Positions 21,888 through 33,532 of a stretch of DNA of 64,000 nucleotides are shown here, one piece after another. The position numbers were made by a program, and so were the translations under genes. Origin of the DNA: Phycomyces nitens (lineage: Eukaryota > Mucoromycota > Mucoromycetes > Mucorales > Phycomycetaceae); NCBI GenBank assembly GCA_022702545.1, contig JAHRBC010000002.1, positions 2,356,001 through 2,420,000 of the forward strand, in the 5' to 3' direction. Under the pieces are notes generated by a model. That model was not told the origin of the DNA and did not search any database. It worked only from the letters and a program-made list of their open reading frames with translations. Numbering within the stretch: the first letter of the stretch is position 1; the number at the start of each line of letters is the position of its first letter.

Positions 21888-22986
21888 ATGTCTCAATTTA
21901 TATCATCAAGCTCTAAAAAGACCTACAAGTTGACTACCAAGAAGTCGATTGGTAAGACTAGTGGCACTAGACCAGCAGGAACCGTGATGCAGACGATCCT
22001 TCCTGCTCCAAGCAACAACGCTGAACAGGACGGCGCAATGTTGCCAAACCTGTCGGCTCTTCAGACAAGACTGAATGAGTCGCATGTCCTGTTGCAGCAG
22101 GTCCATCAAGGGATGGAATCCCTCAAGAACTCGAATGGCAACAGTAGCCAAGTTTCCCCCCATCAAGCTCCACCACCACAGATGTATATGAAGTATCGAC
22201 TTCCATCGGTCTTGGTAGGATATCTATATATAAATATTAATTTTATATCGATGAATTACTTACCCTATATCATATAGCGCCTCATACGATCAGAGACAAG
22301 GAATGTCTTGGTGTCTACACCATTGACAATGAATGAGGGGGCACTCTCTTCGTCCAACCGGCCTATTGCAGACAAGGTCCGGATGTATATCCATCAACAG
22401 CCCGAAGGACAGCCTCTTGCGTCTGCAGTCATAGAGGAAAAAACAAGACGGCACATCTCGTACAAGCTAAACAGAGCTAACACCTCGCCAGAAAAGTTAG
22501 CTAAGCAAAACCAGTCTTCTCGTAGACGTACGAGAAAAACAAGAGTTAGTATAATATAATATTTGTTTTCATACTTCTAATACTTGATTTTGAAATAGAT
22601 CCTCGAAGCCTACAAGAGGCTGCATTTGGCAGACAAGGCAAACTTGGAGTCCAAGTATGGAGAGACCGTCGAGGATCTCTTGGACAAAGAGATGTTGTCC
22701 GACATTGAGTCTGATGATGAGCAACGGGAGTATACCATTTATACTCCCAGCAATAGACATCCTTTGGTAAGATATTGTTCGGGCAAATTTGATGTGCTTA
22801 ATATAATTAATTAATTCGATTATGATATAGGTCGAGGAGTACTTGGGCGAGTTGAAAGCCCAGAGGAGCAAGGAAAAGAAGATGAAGGTCATTGACTTTT
22901 CTTCTTGTCCTGTTGAAAGTAGACATATTGAATTGTCAAAAGAGCAGAAGGCGCGTGTTGCCAAGTGGATTGCAACACGGCAATAA
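21888..22986 (+). CDS. Accessory protein of CACTA-C element (305 aa, function unknown)
   Basis: Four exons join in frame: 21888-22214, 22278-22544, 22599-22766 and 22831-22986. All introns have GT and TAG ends and are 54-64 bp. The N-terminus is Ser/Lys/Thr-rich (SSSSKKTYKLTTKKS). A predicted coiled coil follows (LQTRLNESHVLLQQVHQGM), then a strongly basic stretch (SSRRRTRKTR), an acidic patch (MLSDIESDDEQ) and a basic C-terminus ending KARVAKWIATRQ. I do not recognise a family. It lies tail-to-tail with the transposase inside the same terminal repeats. By analogy with plant TnpA, it could bind subterminal repeats, but that is inference only. The 22987-23517 interval has no supported gene. 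Confidence 0.75.
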
Positions 22987-23517
22987 AAATATTTGTATTT
23001 GGTTATCTTGATATAATGGTCTTTATTGAATAAGTTGAAACAAGTTGTTGGGCTGGAAGATGATGGTGGTAGGATTGGCATTACTCGTTTTTGTATTGTT
23101 GAAGCATCAAAAAATAAAGAAAGACAAGATGGTGAGAAACAATGTTATTTTTAATGGTTATTTTATTTTAGTCGTAATTATTGCAAAACAAATATTTAAT
23201 AGCAAAATAAAATATTTTCATCGGCTTTATAAACTTGGAATTTGAATGAAAATTTTTAGTATATTATGTAGTATAAACTTTAAAATATAGCTGATCATTG
23301 GATATTAAATAAACAACTACTTGGCTTATCGCATAATGAGCTGGAGAAAATAAATATTTGTTTTGATATCTGTTTTAAAGGACATAACTTGTATATATCA
23401 ATTTACTATTTTAATCAATCTTAAAAATGTATTGATAAAAGAGCAGATAGTAAAGTAAAACAAGAAAAATAAGCATTACGTGGCTGATGTTTGTGGTCAA
23501 AAATGCAATTTTTTTTA

Positions 23518-26500
23518 TTAAGTGACGACTTTTCTAGGTAATGGAATAATCAGGCGTTTTTGAGACCCTTGTTGGAGATTGTGAGTTGTCAATGCAAAGC
23601 AAGAATGCAGACGATGTACTGGAATAATACACTCAACGGTCTCCTCTAAAAACCCCTTCTCCCACAGCTCCAGACCTTGGTTGATCAACAGTTGATATCT
23701 GCCAGCATTATACGTCGGAAACCATTTGACGAAAGCAAAAGTAGAAACTCTTTCGATTCCACCAATCTTGATAACATGAGTAAATAAATACTCAATCTGG
23801 CCGGGAAATGCAACAAATTCACTTGTCGAATTGTCCAGAAACAAGACTTGTACAAAAGAACCGCGCTTTTTCTTTTCACCACTCCAATACTCTTGTCCTA
23901 GCAACGAAATCTTCTTCATCTTGCGAATCCGGTCGTTGATATAGACATGCCCTCCAAGTGGGATGCTATCCGTGGCACAGAAGGAAATGCCGGTGTCTTG
24001 GTAAGCCTTGTTATAGAATTCGACCAAGTACTTATAATGATTGCCAGTCATTATAGATAAAGGCGACAATTTCAATGGCAATGAGGTCAATGGCAGGGCT
24101 TCACTTCCAGTGACATTAAACCATGGATTGGTGGCGGCTTGGAGAAACATATTGAGGCTGAATTGCAGATGTGGAGGGTGGCCGTACTCAGAATTCACCA
24201 AGGATCTGACAGGCGTCGGTACTATTTGAGCAACTTCTTGGAGAAATTCTACCATGGGCGGTGAAAGTTTGGCAGTATAAAACTGAAGAAAGTTGCTGAT
24301 AAACGCCTTTTCCAAGAAGACCTTCATGAAAGTAATCTCAAAGCCAGTGCGGCGATTTGTCTTGATGTTCTTGAGCTTGCCATTGTATCGTTCAAAGCTA
24401 TACAACCAGAATGCATAGACAGGGCCAAAGTCAAGCATAGACTCACGTAAGTGCATATGCAGATGCATGTTTGGTGTGATGCTGACAGTTCCATACAAAA
24501 TCTCGCACTTTTTGCCAAAATTGCCAAGGAGCTGGTGTGCCTTGTCTATACTCTGAGTTGTGACAGATGGTCCTGTCAATAGACGGCATGCATCAACGAA
24601 TACTAGCCAGTTATTGTAGTCTGTTTCTGGCAAAGCATTCTCCAGGACAACCAGCAAATACACAAGACACCACGATCGCCACTCGTCTGCCTTCATGTAT
24701 GGGAACCCAGAAGCAATTTTGTTGGACAATACAACATATCCAGGAGGAACAAGGATTGAATCTGCCAGATGCTGCATGCAGGCAAGAGTGGTACTGGGAA
24801 AATAGCCAAGGTCTCTCCAAATGTTGACCATCCGTTTGGCTGTGCCAAGAAACAAGTTGTGCATAGGATCCACAATTGTACACCGAACAGGATCAAAGTA
24901 ATGTAGGCAGTGCAATTCTGAATACCGGGTACCATTGTGCTTCTCCAACTCTGCTCGCTCGACGTCTGATTCTGCATTGAACCACATTTCGGCATGCACA
25001 GCATTGGTTGCCTGTTCTCTTGGTGTCCAATTCTCAACGTCAAATCCAGAGTAATCAATCTTGCTTGATCCATTGATCACCGAAAACTGACGTGCACACT
25101 TGTGACAGGCGTTGGTGCTTGCATGTCCTGTAAATCCCGCGGTTTTTCTTGCAGCAGGTATATCACAGGCAACACACATGAGAGCAGCACAAACACGAAC
25201 ACCACCAGGGAACATAGCCGTCTTGATTGTCATTCCAGTGTAAAATTCAACCAATTCGTCAACAAGAGGCTCAAGAAAGTTGTTCATCTGATCGGTCTTT
25301 GCTTCCTTTGGCCCTGGCATGACACCAACAAGAATGATATTTTCTGGCTTCATCCTTTCTTCCCTGGGCAAGTTGTTGATCGACAGATACAACGCACCAC
25401 TGGCATGAGTGCGCCCATCGAATGGCTGAAACCAATCTACGTTCAATGTCAACATGAGGGAATGGTTATCATCAACAAATGGCATATCGTTATCATCCAG
25501 CAACTCATTCCACATTGCACCATCGTATATATCAAGGAAGGTGTTCTCCACGGTCTCTCTTGATCTCCATTGCAATATCTTGTCCTCAAATCCAGGCTTA
25601 CAGAGATACTGTGTCAAAGTGTTCTTGAGCGAATTGTATGGGAACACCATGAACAGAATAGGATCTCTGGCAGATTGATTGTGGAAAAGAGGATTGTTGC
25701 AAATTTGGGCTTGTGTGGTCGAGTACTTCTTGAAGGTGCATGCTGGCTGGTGATTGTCTGGCAAGTAAATTGCAAAGCACTTGTTGCAAACGGTGTACTT
25801 TACAATGCCTTTGGTCATGGTATCAAATCTGGTCATTGCTTTCAAGGCGTTGACAGTAATAGGCAGGTCAGCATCCTTCTCAAAGGCAACAAGAAGATGG
25901 CGGAAGAATTTGAGCATGGCCGATCCTCCCGTTTGCACCAAGTAGAATGCTTGGAAGATAACACCAAAGATGGCCATGAACTGGCTAGTTTAGGACATGT
26001 CATGAATCTTCAAGGATCCAACTACAAAGGAAAGTATATGATAAATAACTTGTATACAATTAAATATGTTTGTATTTTATGTATACATACTTGAAGCCAT
26101 CATTTGTTCAAAACCATTGCCGCCATCAATCTCAGTCTCATCTTCATCGCTAGATTCATCATATGAATCGGAATCCTCATTGTCAGCTGCAATGAGTGAT
26201 GACTCAACATCTGATTCCTCCTCAACGTCAAAAACATCGTCTTCTCTCAAGAAAGGTATCTGTTGTCCAGTAGTTTCGACTGACATGATAGAAAAGTTGT
26301 CTTCATCTATAATAAAATAAAAGTTAGTACCTGTAATTGATAACCAAAATATATCGCACTTACAATCAATAAACTCATTAGAAACATCAGGCATTATGAT
26401 ATCTGACTCTTCTTCAACTGTGCTTCTGACATTGGCTGTAATAATTAACAACAAACATTATTAGATTATGAATAACGATATACAATTTCACTTACAATCA

Positions 26501-26652
26501 TCTCTATCCTTGGGACCAATGCTTGACACATTATCAGAATTCTTATGGTGCATGAATGTCTGTGCATTCTGCAATATTCCATCGGCTGTATATTTGGTAC
26601 AGGCCGAACATTTGCACAGGAGGTTGTATGTTTCGTTTTTAATGTTATTCAT
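23518..26652 (-). CDS. Tnp2-like CACTA transposase (about 971 aa), intact
   Basis: The best exon set on the minus strand is 26652-26496, 26435-26364, 26306-26087 and 25984-23518. This keeps one frame to the stop. The last intron is my choice of a donor and acceptor that preserve frame. A Cys-rich N-terminus (LLCKCSACTKY) is followed by an acidic exon (NEDSDSYDESSDEDETE). The core then has LTLNVDWFQPFDGRT, INNLPREERMKPEN, GVMPGPKEAK, a CHKCAR zinc-binding cluster and VDPMHNLFLGTAKR. A conserved C-terminal region ends RLIIPLPRKVVT. This is the Transposase_21/Tnp2 family (Plavaka-like in fungi), which cuts and pastes CACTA-ended elements. No disabling change seen. Confidence 0.85.
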
Positions 26653-27258
26653 AATAAAGATTATATGAGCAAGAGGTATTATATTTGGCTCTTTTTTATA
26701 TGAATCATATTTCAGAGCGAGACGATATATATTATTAATCCTATCATCAAACACACCATTTATTCATCATCGTCTTTTGATATCTGGGCTTTGAATCAAT
26801 CTCCCTTAATATTTATAAGCATTACAAACCCAATCTCTGTTAAATTCAAAAAAATTGATGGATTACTAATGGTGCCGAAATTATTAATTATCCTTGAATA
26901 TTATTTTTTTATTTTAAAATATTGGTCATTATTATTATGTACACATTGATTCATCTTAAATATATTGAATGTTTTGTCTATAAAATCAATAAAAAAGCAA
27001 GAATCGTAAAAATTTATATAGTTTATAAAAATGAAAAAAATAGTACCAATTTTATTTATTTGTTTTGCAAAGTCATTTAAAATGTGTGCTATTTTGCGTC
27101 AAATCTGCGATTTAGAGCTCATATATGAAATAAAATGCAAAATTAGGTCTCATCATTAAAAAATCATCAAAATGATGGAGTTAGAATTCATTTTTAAAAA
27201 TTCGTAATAATTCAAAATCTCTAATTCCGGCTAATACAACCCTTCTTTTGCAGTGTAG

Positions 27259-27521
27259 ATGACAAAAATAGTGTACAATGGATAAATATGGAAATGGATA
27301 GGAGGGGTTTGAAATGAGAGCGAGGGTGACAAATATGGAAAATCAAAGAAGTGCGGAGAAAAGGGAGATATGAGAAATAAGGTGACTTGCAAATGGAGAA
27401 AGGTGACGTTGCCAAGTTGATCAGGATGCTACGTCACGCTTTCTAGCAGGGAAGGCCTTGGAAAAGTCACGTGAAATGGAGAGAAGTGGGCAAAGCTGGA
27501 AACCCTACAACACCCGTGTCA
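27259..27521 (-). repeat. Right part of LTR-t3, opened by CACTA-C
   Basis: Starts TGACACGGGTGTTGTAGG on the minus strand at 27521 and runs down to the TAG duplication of the CACTA-C insertion. Homologous to LTR-t4 and LTR-t2. Before LTR-t4 arrived it lay 10 bp upstream of tRNA-Arg. Confidence 0.65.
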
Positions 27522-28038
27522 AAAATTGACGCGTGTTGAGTTTGTTGTGAGTGAAAACGAGTCAGAAAAATATAGTAAATTGAATACCTCACGTTGACAA
27601 TAACGAGGGTGCGATAAAGAATGAATATAACGGGGGTAGAACCGCAATTCAAAGACAGCAAGAGGACAAAAGAAGAGAAAATGAAGAAATAGACAGAGAT
27701 ATATGAACTTTGCTCGGGACAGTTAGATATATTCTTGACAGCAATGGATACAAGGGATAGGAATACAAATAGAGAGAGAACTAGATAATTTCACTCAGGA
27801 CAATTAATCAAGTTGACAGCAAGGTACTGGGAAGTTATAAAATCAGGAAAAAGGGAAAAGGATGAAAAGAAAAATCAATCTTGGCACAGGTATGACTAGG
27901 AATTTCTATATAAGACAATTCACTAGTTCAGGGACGGAAATTAAGAGAGAGGTAACTTATAATGTTTATTGATTGAAATTTTGGTCTCTTATATAGACTT
28001 CGTAAAATGTTACTTAGTGATAAATGGTGAATTGATTA

Positions 28039-31000
28039 CACTACGGCGGAAGGACCGGTAGCTGTGCCGAAAACGGTAGCATAACTACCGTTTTTTATGA
28101 TTTTAGAGCACTTTATCTCCGCAGATTGTGGTTGAAAGGTAATGTCATCGATCCCGAATCATAAAAGTTGCATGGAATGTCTTTTCATCAGGCAATGAGG
28201 TAGTTGTAGTACCATAGAAAGGGCTCGTAAGTTTTTAGGCAACGTTATTTATTGAAATGAGCATTTTATTTGGTGTTAACGATGTTGCGCATTTTTGAGA
28301 AAAATAATTTTTTGCCTGTGTGAACAAAACGGTAGTTATGCTACCGTTTTTTTGAAACCGAATTTTTATTTTTGACATTATTAGCCATTTTATTTTATTT
28401 TATTTGGTATTGATATTTATAAGGAAAGAAAAAAGAAAAAGAAAATTTTTATAAAGTGGCAAGGTTCCCCATGGTCACACGCAGATTGTCATTAAACACG
28501 TAATATGGTGCAATGATAAAGAACTGATTACTACTCGGAGGGTACTGGATGAGCCCAACTTGATGCTGAATGTCATCCACATTAACAGCATATTTTGGCT
28601 GGGTTGTTTGTCCAGTTGAGCTGTGTGACCGCCGTATTACGATTGGCACAGATGAGTCATGGGCTGCTGTACCATGCTCTTTCATCACTTCAACGAATGC
28701 CAGAAAGTGCGGTGTGCCATCAACCTCTTTATGCTCAAAATAAAATTCCACGGTGCCAACAAACCAGCTTTGAATAGTTATATTGCGACGGCTAGATAAA
28801 AATATAAAAAATGCGAGTGATCTCTATTTTGTATTTTGACTAATACCAATACTCACTTTCTGTATGGACAGGTGAACATCACATGATGATTGCCACGTCT
28901 GGTCTCGTTTTTTATTCTTTGGTACATACATGAAGAATGTACGGTTGAATTTTTCCAAAGACGAGAAGCAACAACAATCGTCGGGTCATCAAGTTCAATA
29001 CTGTCCATACCACTGTTTCGCACATAGTACTTTGCCAAAGTATTCTTGACAACAGGGCTGCTGACACCTTCCAAGTCATCATCATTCAAGCTGGCATGTC
29101 AGTTGAATGGCTCCCATAGCTGGGCAGCACTTACACCATCTGGAAGATCTAAGAAACTTGCTTCATTATATGTGGACGGCTGACTTGTACTAGGATAATT
29201 CTGAGAGCTGTTTGCTGAACTGACAAAGCTATGAACAGCAAAGCGCTCAACAAGCAAACTGGCATTTCTACCGCCCTTCAAGTTTGACGTGATAAGCTTG
29301 GAGTATACTCTAATTACTTTTTCCATGGGTAGGTAAGAGATTATTTGACTAATAATAGCAACAGCAGCAAAGACACTTCTTGGTCAATGATGACAAAATC
29401 AACGTACCTGTCATCAATGATTGTGGCCAGTGAGGCACGGCTAGGACAATAGCACTCCACATTTACAAGTGCAAAAGAATGTGGTGTGCCAAGAATCTTC
29501 TTCAAGACACCTTTAAGAGTGCAAACCAGACTTGTAAGAGAAAAATAGCAGAGAACAGCCAGGCAAGTTTATTAATTAACAAACATTTGAATATACATTA
29601 TAATTAATACAATATTTTTATTATGTTATAGCAGGAAAGAGCAAGCAGTTCTTTTCTTTCGGAAGATGAGGTATTTCAAACGGATGACGAGGCTGAATCC
29701 CCAATCATGACAGATGTACTATAAGTTAGAGCTTTTTTGTTGCTCATCTATTCTCAATTTAATATTAATATAATATTTCTACTGTTTGATATAGGTTTAC
29801 ACCACTAGGAATGAGCAATGAGCCTTCATCTAAGAGAAACAGACTAAGTCTTTAATATTCTTTAGGCTGCTCTTATTGGTTCTCTCATATTTTTAGTATA
29901 TGTTTTAGCGCACTTTTTCTTTTCCTCTTTTCCTTTAGCTGTTTTATCTTTGCTTTGGTCCTCTCCTTTGAAATAAAATCGAATAACTCTCCATCACGTA
30001 AGATTGCCACCTTAATAAATGCCCGATTGGCATCTTGTATACCACATCTTCAGCTCTGTTGTTTTTAATCTAGGAATGAAACACACATCTCGCCCTTTTT
30101 CAAGCACCAAAAAAAATGAAATTTTTTTATAGCTGTATTACGCCGAGGTTAGTTTATATTTCTTTTCTTTTCTTTGCTCTACTTTTTTGAAATAAAACTA
30201 AATGACCCTCCCTTATGTAAGGTTGTCAATTACATAAACATCCGATTGGAATCTTGTATACCACATCTTCAGCTCTGCTATCTTTAATCAAGGAATGAAA
30301 CACTCATCTCATAATTTTTCAGACACTAAAAAAAGGTGAAAATTTTTTACAGCTATATTACACTAAAGTTTGTCGTTCCCCACCTCCCCACCTGGGAATC
30401 TCTGTAGAATATGCATATTGTTTTCTTAATGATGTACTCATTCTGCCAACTACCATTATATTCGAATTAGTTTTAAATCTTATGAGCTGACTTTACAGCA
30501 ATATATTTTCTATGGTAAGAATATTATAATATGTTTACACTCTTTAATTAATCATATTGCGCATTCTCTATTCTCCTTCTACTGCATCTAGTATTTACAT
30601 CTGTACGTTTCATATAGTGGCATTAATTCAAGAGATGCTTGGTATACCGATTAACAAGCACAATATATACTGGTATGCTATCCAAAATAATATGCTTGGT
30701 TTATTTGATCGCTTCATTCTCTGACCACAATATCTTTATAGCAATTGATGAAGACCAAAGGCCTTCTAAGTCATGACAGTGATTCACAACAAGATGCTCG
30801 GCACGCTGATTAACAAGCACAATATATACTGGTATGCTACCCAAAACAATATATTCGGTTTATTTGATTGCTTCATTCTCTGACCACAATATTTTTATAG
30901 CAATCGATGAAGACCAAAGGCCATCCAAGTCATAACAACATGTTGTTGGCATCGTGTATAGATTGAGTAAAAGGTTTGTACCATATACGTTTTATAATAT

Positions 31001-31375
31001 TAAATAGTATTTGCTTTTGGTATGTTTCTATATTATTATTATATATATTTTAATATTATTTGAAATAAATCGAAATTATAATAAAAAATAAACCATTATT
31101 TCAAATAAATGGCAGTAAAAAAAGAATGGGTGCTAGTATATAAAGTAATATAAAAGAGAGGCTATAGTATATAAAGAAACGATTTTGGTTGGATAAAAAA
31201 ACGGTAGCTGTGCCTATTCCTGCCTCATAACTACCCTTTTTTTTCGCACTAAAAAAACAGTAACAGCTACCGAAATCGCCTTATACAGAGTCTTTACTAC
31301 CGTTTTTTTTGGTGGGAAAAAACGGTAGTAATGCTACCAAAACGGTAGTTAGCTACCGTTTTTTCCGCCATAGTG
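28039..31375 (-). mobile_element. CACTA-type element, family A, copy 3
   Basis: Plus-strand ends are CACTACGGCGGAAGG at 28039 and TTTTCCGCCATAGTG at 31375. The last has one substitution in the terminal repeat. TTA flanks both sides (28036-28038 and 31376-31378). 3337 bp, inverted relative to copies 1 and 2. It has the same subterminal ACGGTAGC repeats, two units of the 160-bp tandem repeat, and transposase C-terminal remnants. Confidence 0.88.
28449..29510 (-). pseudogene. Transposase C-terminal remnant (family-A copy 3)
   Basis: Minus-strand frames at 29326-29099, 29089-28853 and 28751-28449 are the same set seen in copies 1 and 2, with no internal stops inside each frame. A further segment near 29500-29390 encodes GTPHSFALVNVECY. 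The catalytic half of the transposase is missing. Conservation among the three copies could reflect recent amplification alone. Confidence 0.5.
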
Positions 31376-32062
31376 TTAATAATAAAATATAGGAATTGGG
31401 TGTGTGAATGAAAAATAGAACAGTATATGAGATAATGGATAAGGATAATAATGACTTTGGGGGGAGAGGTATGAGATGATAAGACAAAATAAGATATGAT
31501 AGTATGAGAAAATGGGATATACAGTGAAGGTGATAATATAAAAATGGAGGACAAATATGATAAGACAAAATGAGATATGAAAATGTGCGAAGACAATGTA
31601 AATATGAAGTATGAAGATATGGATAACAGTAATATGATAAAGTGAGCAGTGTGAGAGAAGGGACAGAGATATGAAGGGGTATGAATAAAATGAAGTGCCA
31701 ATGTGTGAGAGGGTGTAAAGAGGTAGATAACATGAAGAGAAAGATAAGTGTGCACAGACAGCAACGTGGGGAGAAGGGAAGGGAAGATAGATGACAAAAA
31801 TAGTGTACAATGGATAAATATGGAAATGGATAGGAGGGGTTTGAAATGAGAGTGAGGGTGACAAATATGGAAAATCAAAGAAGTGCGGAGAAAAGGGAGA
31901 TATGAGAAATAAGGTGACTTGCAAATGGAGAAAGGTGACGTTGCCAAGTTGATCAGAATGCTATGTCACGCTTTCTAGCAGGGAAGACCTTGGAAAAGTC
32001 ACGTGAAATGGAGAGAAGTGGGCAAAGCTGGAAATCCTACAACACCCGTGTCAAAATGATAT

Positions 32063-32136
32063 GGCTCTGTAGCGAAATGGATTATCGCGTTAGACTTCGA
32101 ATCTAAAGGTTGTGGGTTCGAGTCCCATCAGAGTCG
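32063..32136 (+). tRNA. tRNA-Arg (TCG anticodon)
   Basis: A 74-nt cloverleaf. The acceptor GGCTCTG pairs with CAGAGTC. The anticodon stem TTAGA/TCTAA encloses loop CTTCGAA (anticodon TCG). The T arm has GGGTTCGAGTCCC. No intron. A TTTT Pol III terminator follows at 32145-32148. LTR-t4 ends 9 bp upstream, and an LTR relic begins about 11 bp downstream. Confidence 0.95.
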
Positions 32137-32559
32137 AACAAATGTTTTGTCATGTTTGTGTCTTGCCTGAATTAATGTCAGCCTGTCGGACATTATTTTG
32201 ATGAATCCGTAAAATCTGAAGATGATTAACCGCAGTACAATGTCTCTTCTTTTATTAAAATATCATATAATAGCTACTGCAGATAATGCGCAGTATTAGT
32301 TAGAAAACTATATAAGATAACCAAAGTCATAACAATAAAAAGTATCTTTTATCCTCTCTTTGATTTTACGTATACTCCTGTTTCCCCAGTGGGATTGACC
32401 TTTTGGCTTTGTTATAGTAAAAGGAAGACCATCCCAGATCAGGAACGACAAGCCAATCAGAATGACAATTACACAGAGTTCTCTTTTGAGCTCGATGACC
32501 AAATTGATTCCCTTTTGCTTGTCGTTTTGGATCTGGGTTGTTCTTCCAATGCTATAACA

Positions 32560-33330
32560 CAGCCAATATTGGTCAACCCACTGGGAATCATAAACAAGGA
32601 TAAAAGAGTAAAAAGAGGATAGAAAGATTGATCCTTTTTATTCAATGAAATATTGTCCTTTTTTATATCTTTTCTAAACCTACTCAGCCATCATAAATGT
32701 CTGTTTCGGTTTCTAATCTACTTTTGTTATAACTAATGTCTTCTAGGTCTTCAGAGAGCAAAAGGGAATCAACTCGGTCGTCGTTCTCAAAAGAGAACTC
32801 TGTGTAATTGTCATCCTGATTGGCTGACATTAATTCAGGCATGACATGCTCTCTGAAGACCTAGAAGACATTAGTTATAACAAAAGTAGATTAGAAACCG
32901 AAACAGACTGTGACAAGGGCCAACACCCAAGTCATAAATCATTGCCATATTTGGCTGCCCCCATATAATCACTAAAGAACTCATTTGAATAAACACAGTC
33001 TTCTTCCCACTAAATATTGCGTATCAATTGGACAGTGCACATAAGAATTCTCACATAACCTAACCATAACAACTGATTCAGAAAGATTATATCATAACCG
33101 ATCTCTAAGATTATCTAAAGAGCCATATGCCAATAGGTTTAAAGAGAGACGTTCTGTATCATATTTGATACAAGACATTTATGATGGCTGTTTCAGTTTA
33201 GAAAAGATTTAAAAAAGGACAATATTTCATTGAATAAAAAGTATCTATCTTTCTATCCTCTTTTTACTCTTTTATCCTTGTTTACAATTCCTAGTGGGTT
33301 TGACCAATATTGGCTGTGTTATAGCATTAG
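32560..33330. repeat. Large imperfect inverted repeat, right arm split by a solo LTR
   Basis: The left arm (about 32560-32760) is matched inverted by 32851-32908 plus 33177-33330. The inner 60 bp (32699-32760 against 32851-32911) look perfect, for example TTCTAATCTACTTTTGTTAT against its complement. The spacer is about 90 bp. Removal of the 264-bp insertion at 32909-33172 restores the right arm. Confidence 0.7.
32909..33172 (+). repeat. 264-bp solo LTR interrupting an inverted repeat
   Basis: Starts TGTGACAAGGGCC and ends TTTGATACA. It is flanked by AGAC at 32905-32908 and 33173-33176. The insertion is defined independently because the flanking arm matches the uninterrupted left arm. TG..CA ends and a 4-bp duplication fit a solo LTR. 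No other copy seen in the window. Confidence 0.7.
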
Positions 33331-33532
33331 AAGAACAACCCAGATCCAAAATAACATTTGTTGTGTTTAATTTTGGGAGACAAATGTGTCGTGCCTAATT
33401 TTGGTGAAACAAGCTTCAGTGACTTGTCTTTACAAATGAGACATGATTTGAAATGATTATTTGTCAAGTCTCAATCTGGTATTTCTTTTCTGGCACTTGT
33501 AACTAAGTCACAGAATCAATACCACTGGGGAT

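Larger units (their letters stand above)
20184..27255 (-). mobile_element. CACTA-type element, family C, copy 2 (complete, two genes)
   Basis: Left end CACTGCAAAAGAAAGG at 20184. Right end reads CACTGCAAAAGAAGGG on the reverse strand, ending at 27255. It is flanked by TAG on both sides. The 7072-bp element carries a full-length Tnp2-like transposase (minus) and a convergent spliced accessory gene (plus), with about 530 bp between their 3' ends. About 1.7 kb left of the accessory gene and about 600 bp right of the transposase start are non-coding and probably hold the terminal recognition sites. It is the best candidate for an autonomous element in the window. Confidence 0.88.
27527..32053 (-). 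repeat. tRNA-proximal LTR (LTR-t4), split by CACTA-A copy 3
   Basis: On the minus strand it starts TGACACGGGTG at 32053 and ends ACACGCGTCA at 27527. AAAT flanks it at 27523-27526 and 32054-32057, a 4-bp duplication as for LTR-t1. Removing the CACTA-A insertion (28039-31375 plus TTA) leaves an LTR of about 1.19 kb. CTATATAAGAG and CAATAAAC on the minus strand (about 28005-27960) fit promoter and polyadenylation signals. Its 5' end lies 9 bp from tRNA-Arg and it points away from the tRNA. The long purine/pyrimidine-biased ORFs in it are not genes. Confidence 0.65.
32148..33480. repeat. Cluster of LTR relics 3' of tRNA-Arg
   Basis: Begins TGTCATG right after the tRNA terminator. Segments recur in both orientations: CAATAAAAAGTATC..TTTTATCC, CCAGTGGGATTGACC, GTCGTTTTGGATCTGGGTTG and CCAATCAG.ATGACAATTACACAG. 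The pieces look like LTR 3' ends plus short internal stubs of one family and its relatives. Related sequence flanks the tRNA-Met gene on its 3' side (about 1570-2130). No complete element. Confidence 0.45.

Noticed and set aside
31297..31947. 216-codon minus ORF beginning MATSPFSICKSPYF, with similar ORFs at 3141-3560 and 27221-27415
   Set aside because: All lie in copies of the same LTR, two frames are open at once because of strong pyrimidine bias, and the frames end at different element junctions. Treated as LTR sequence.
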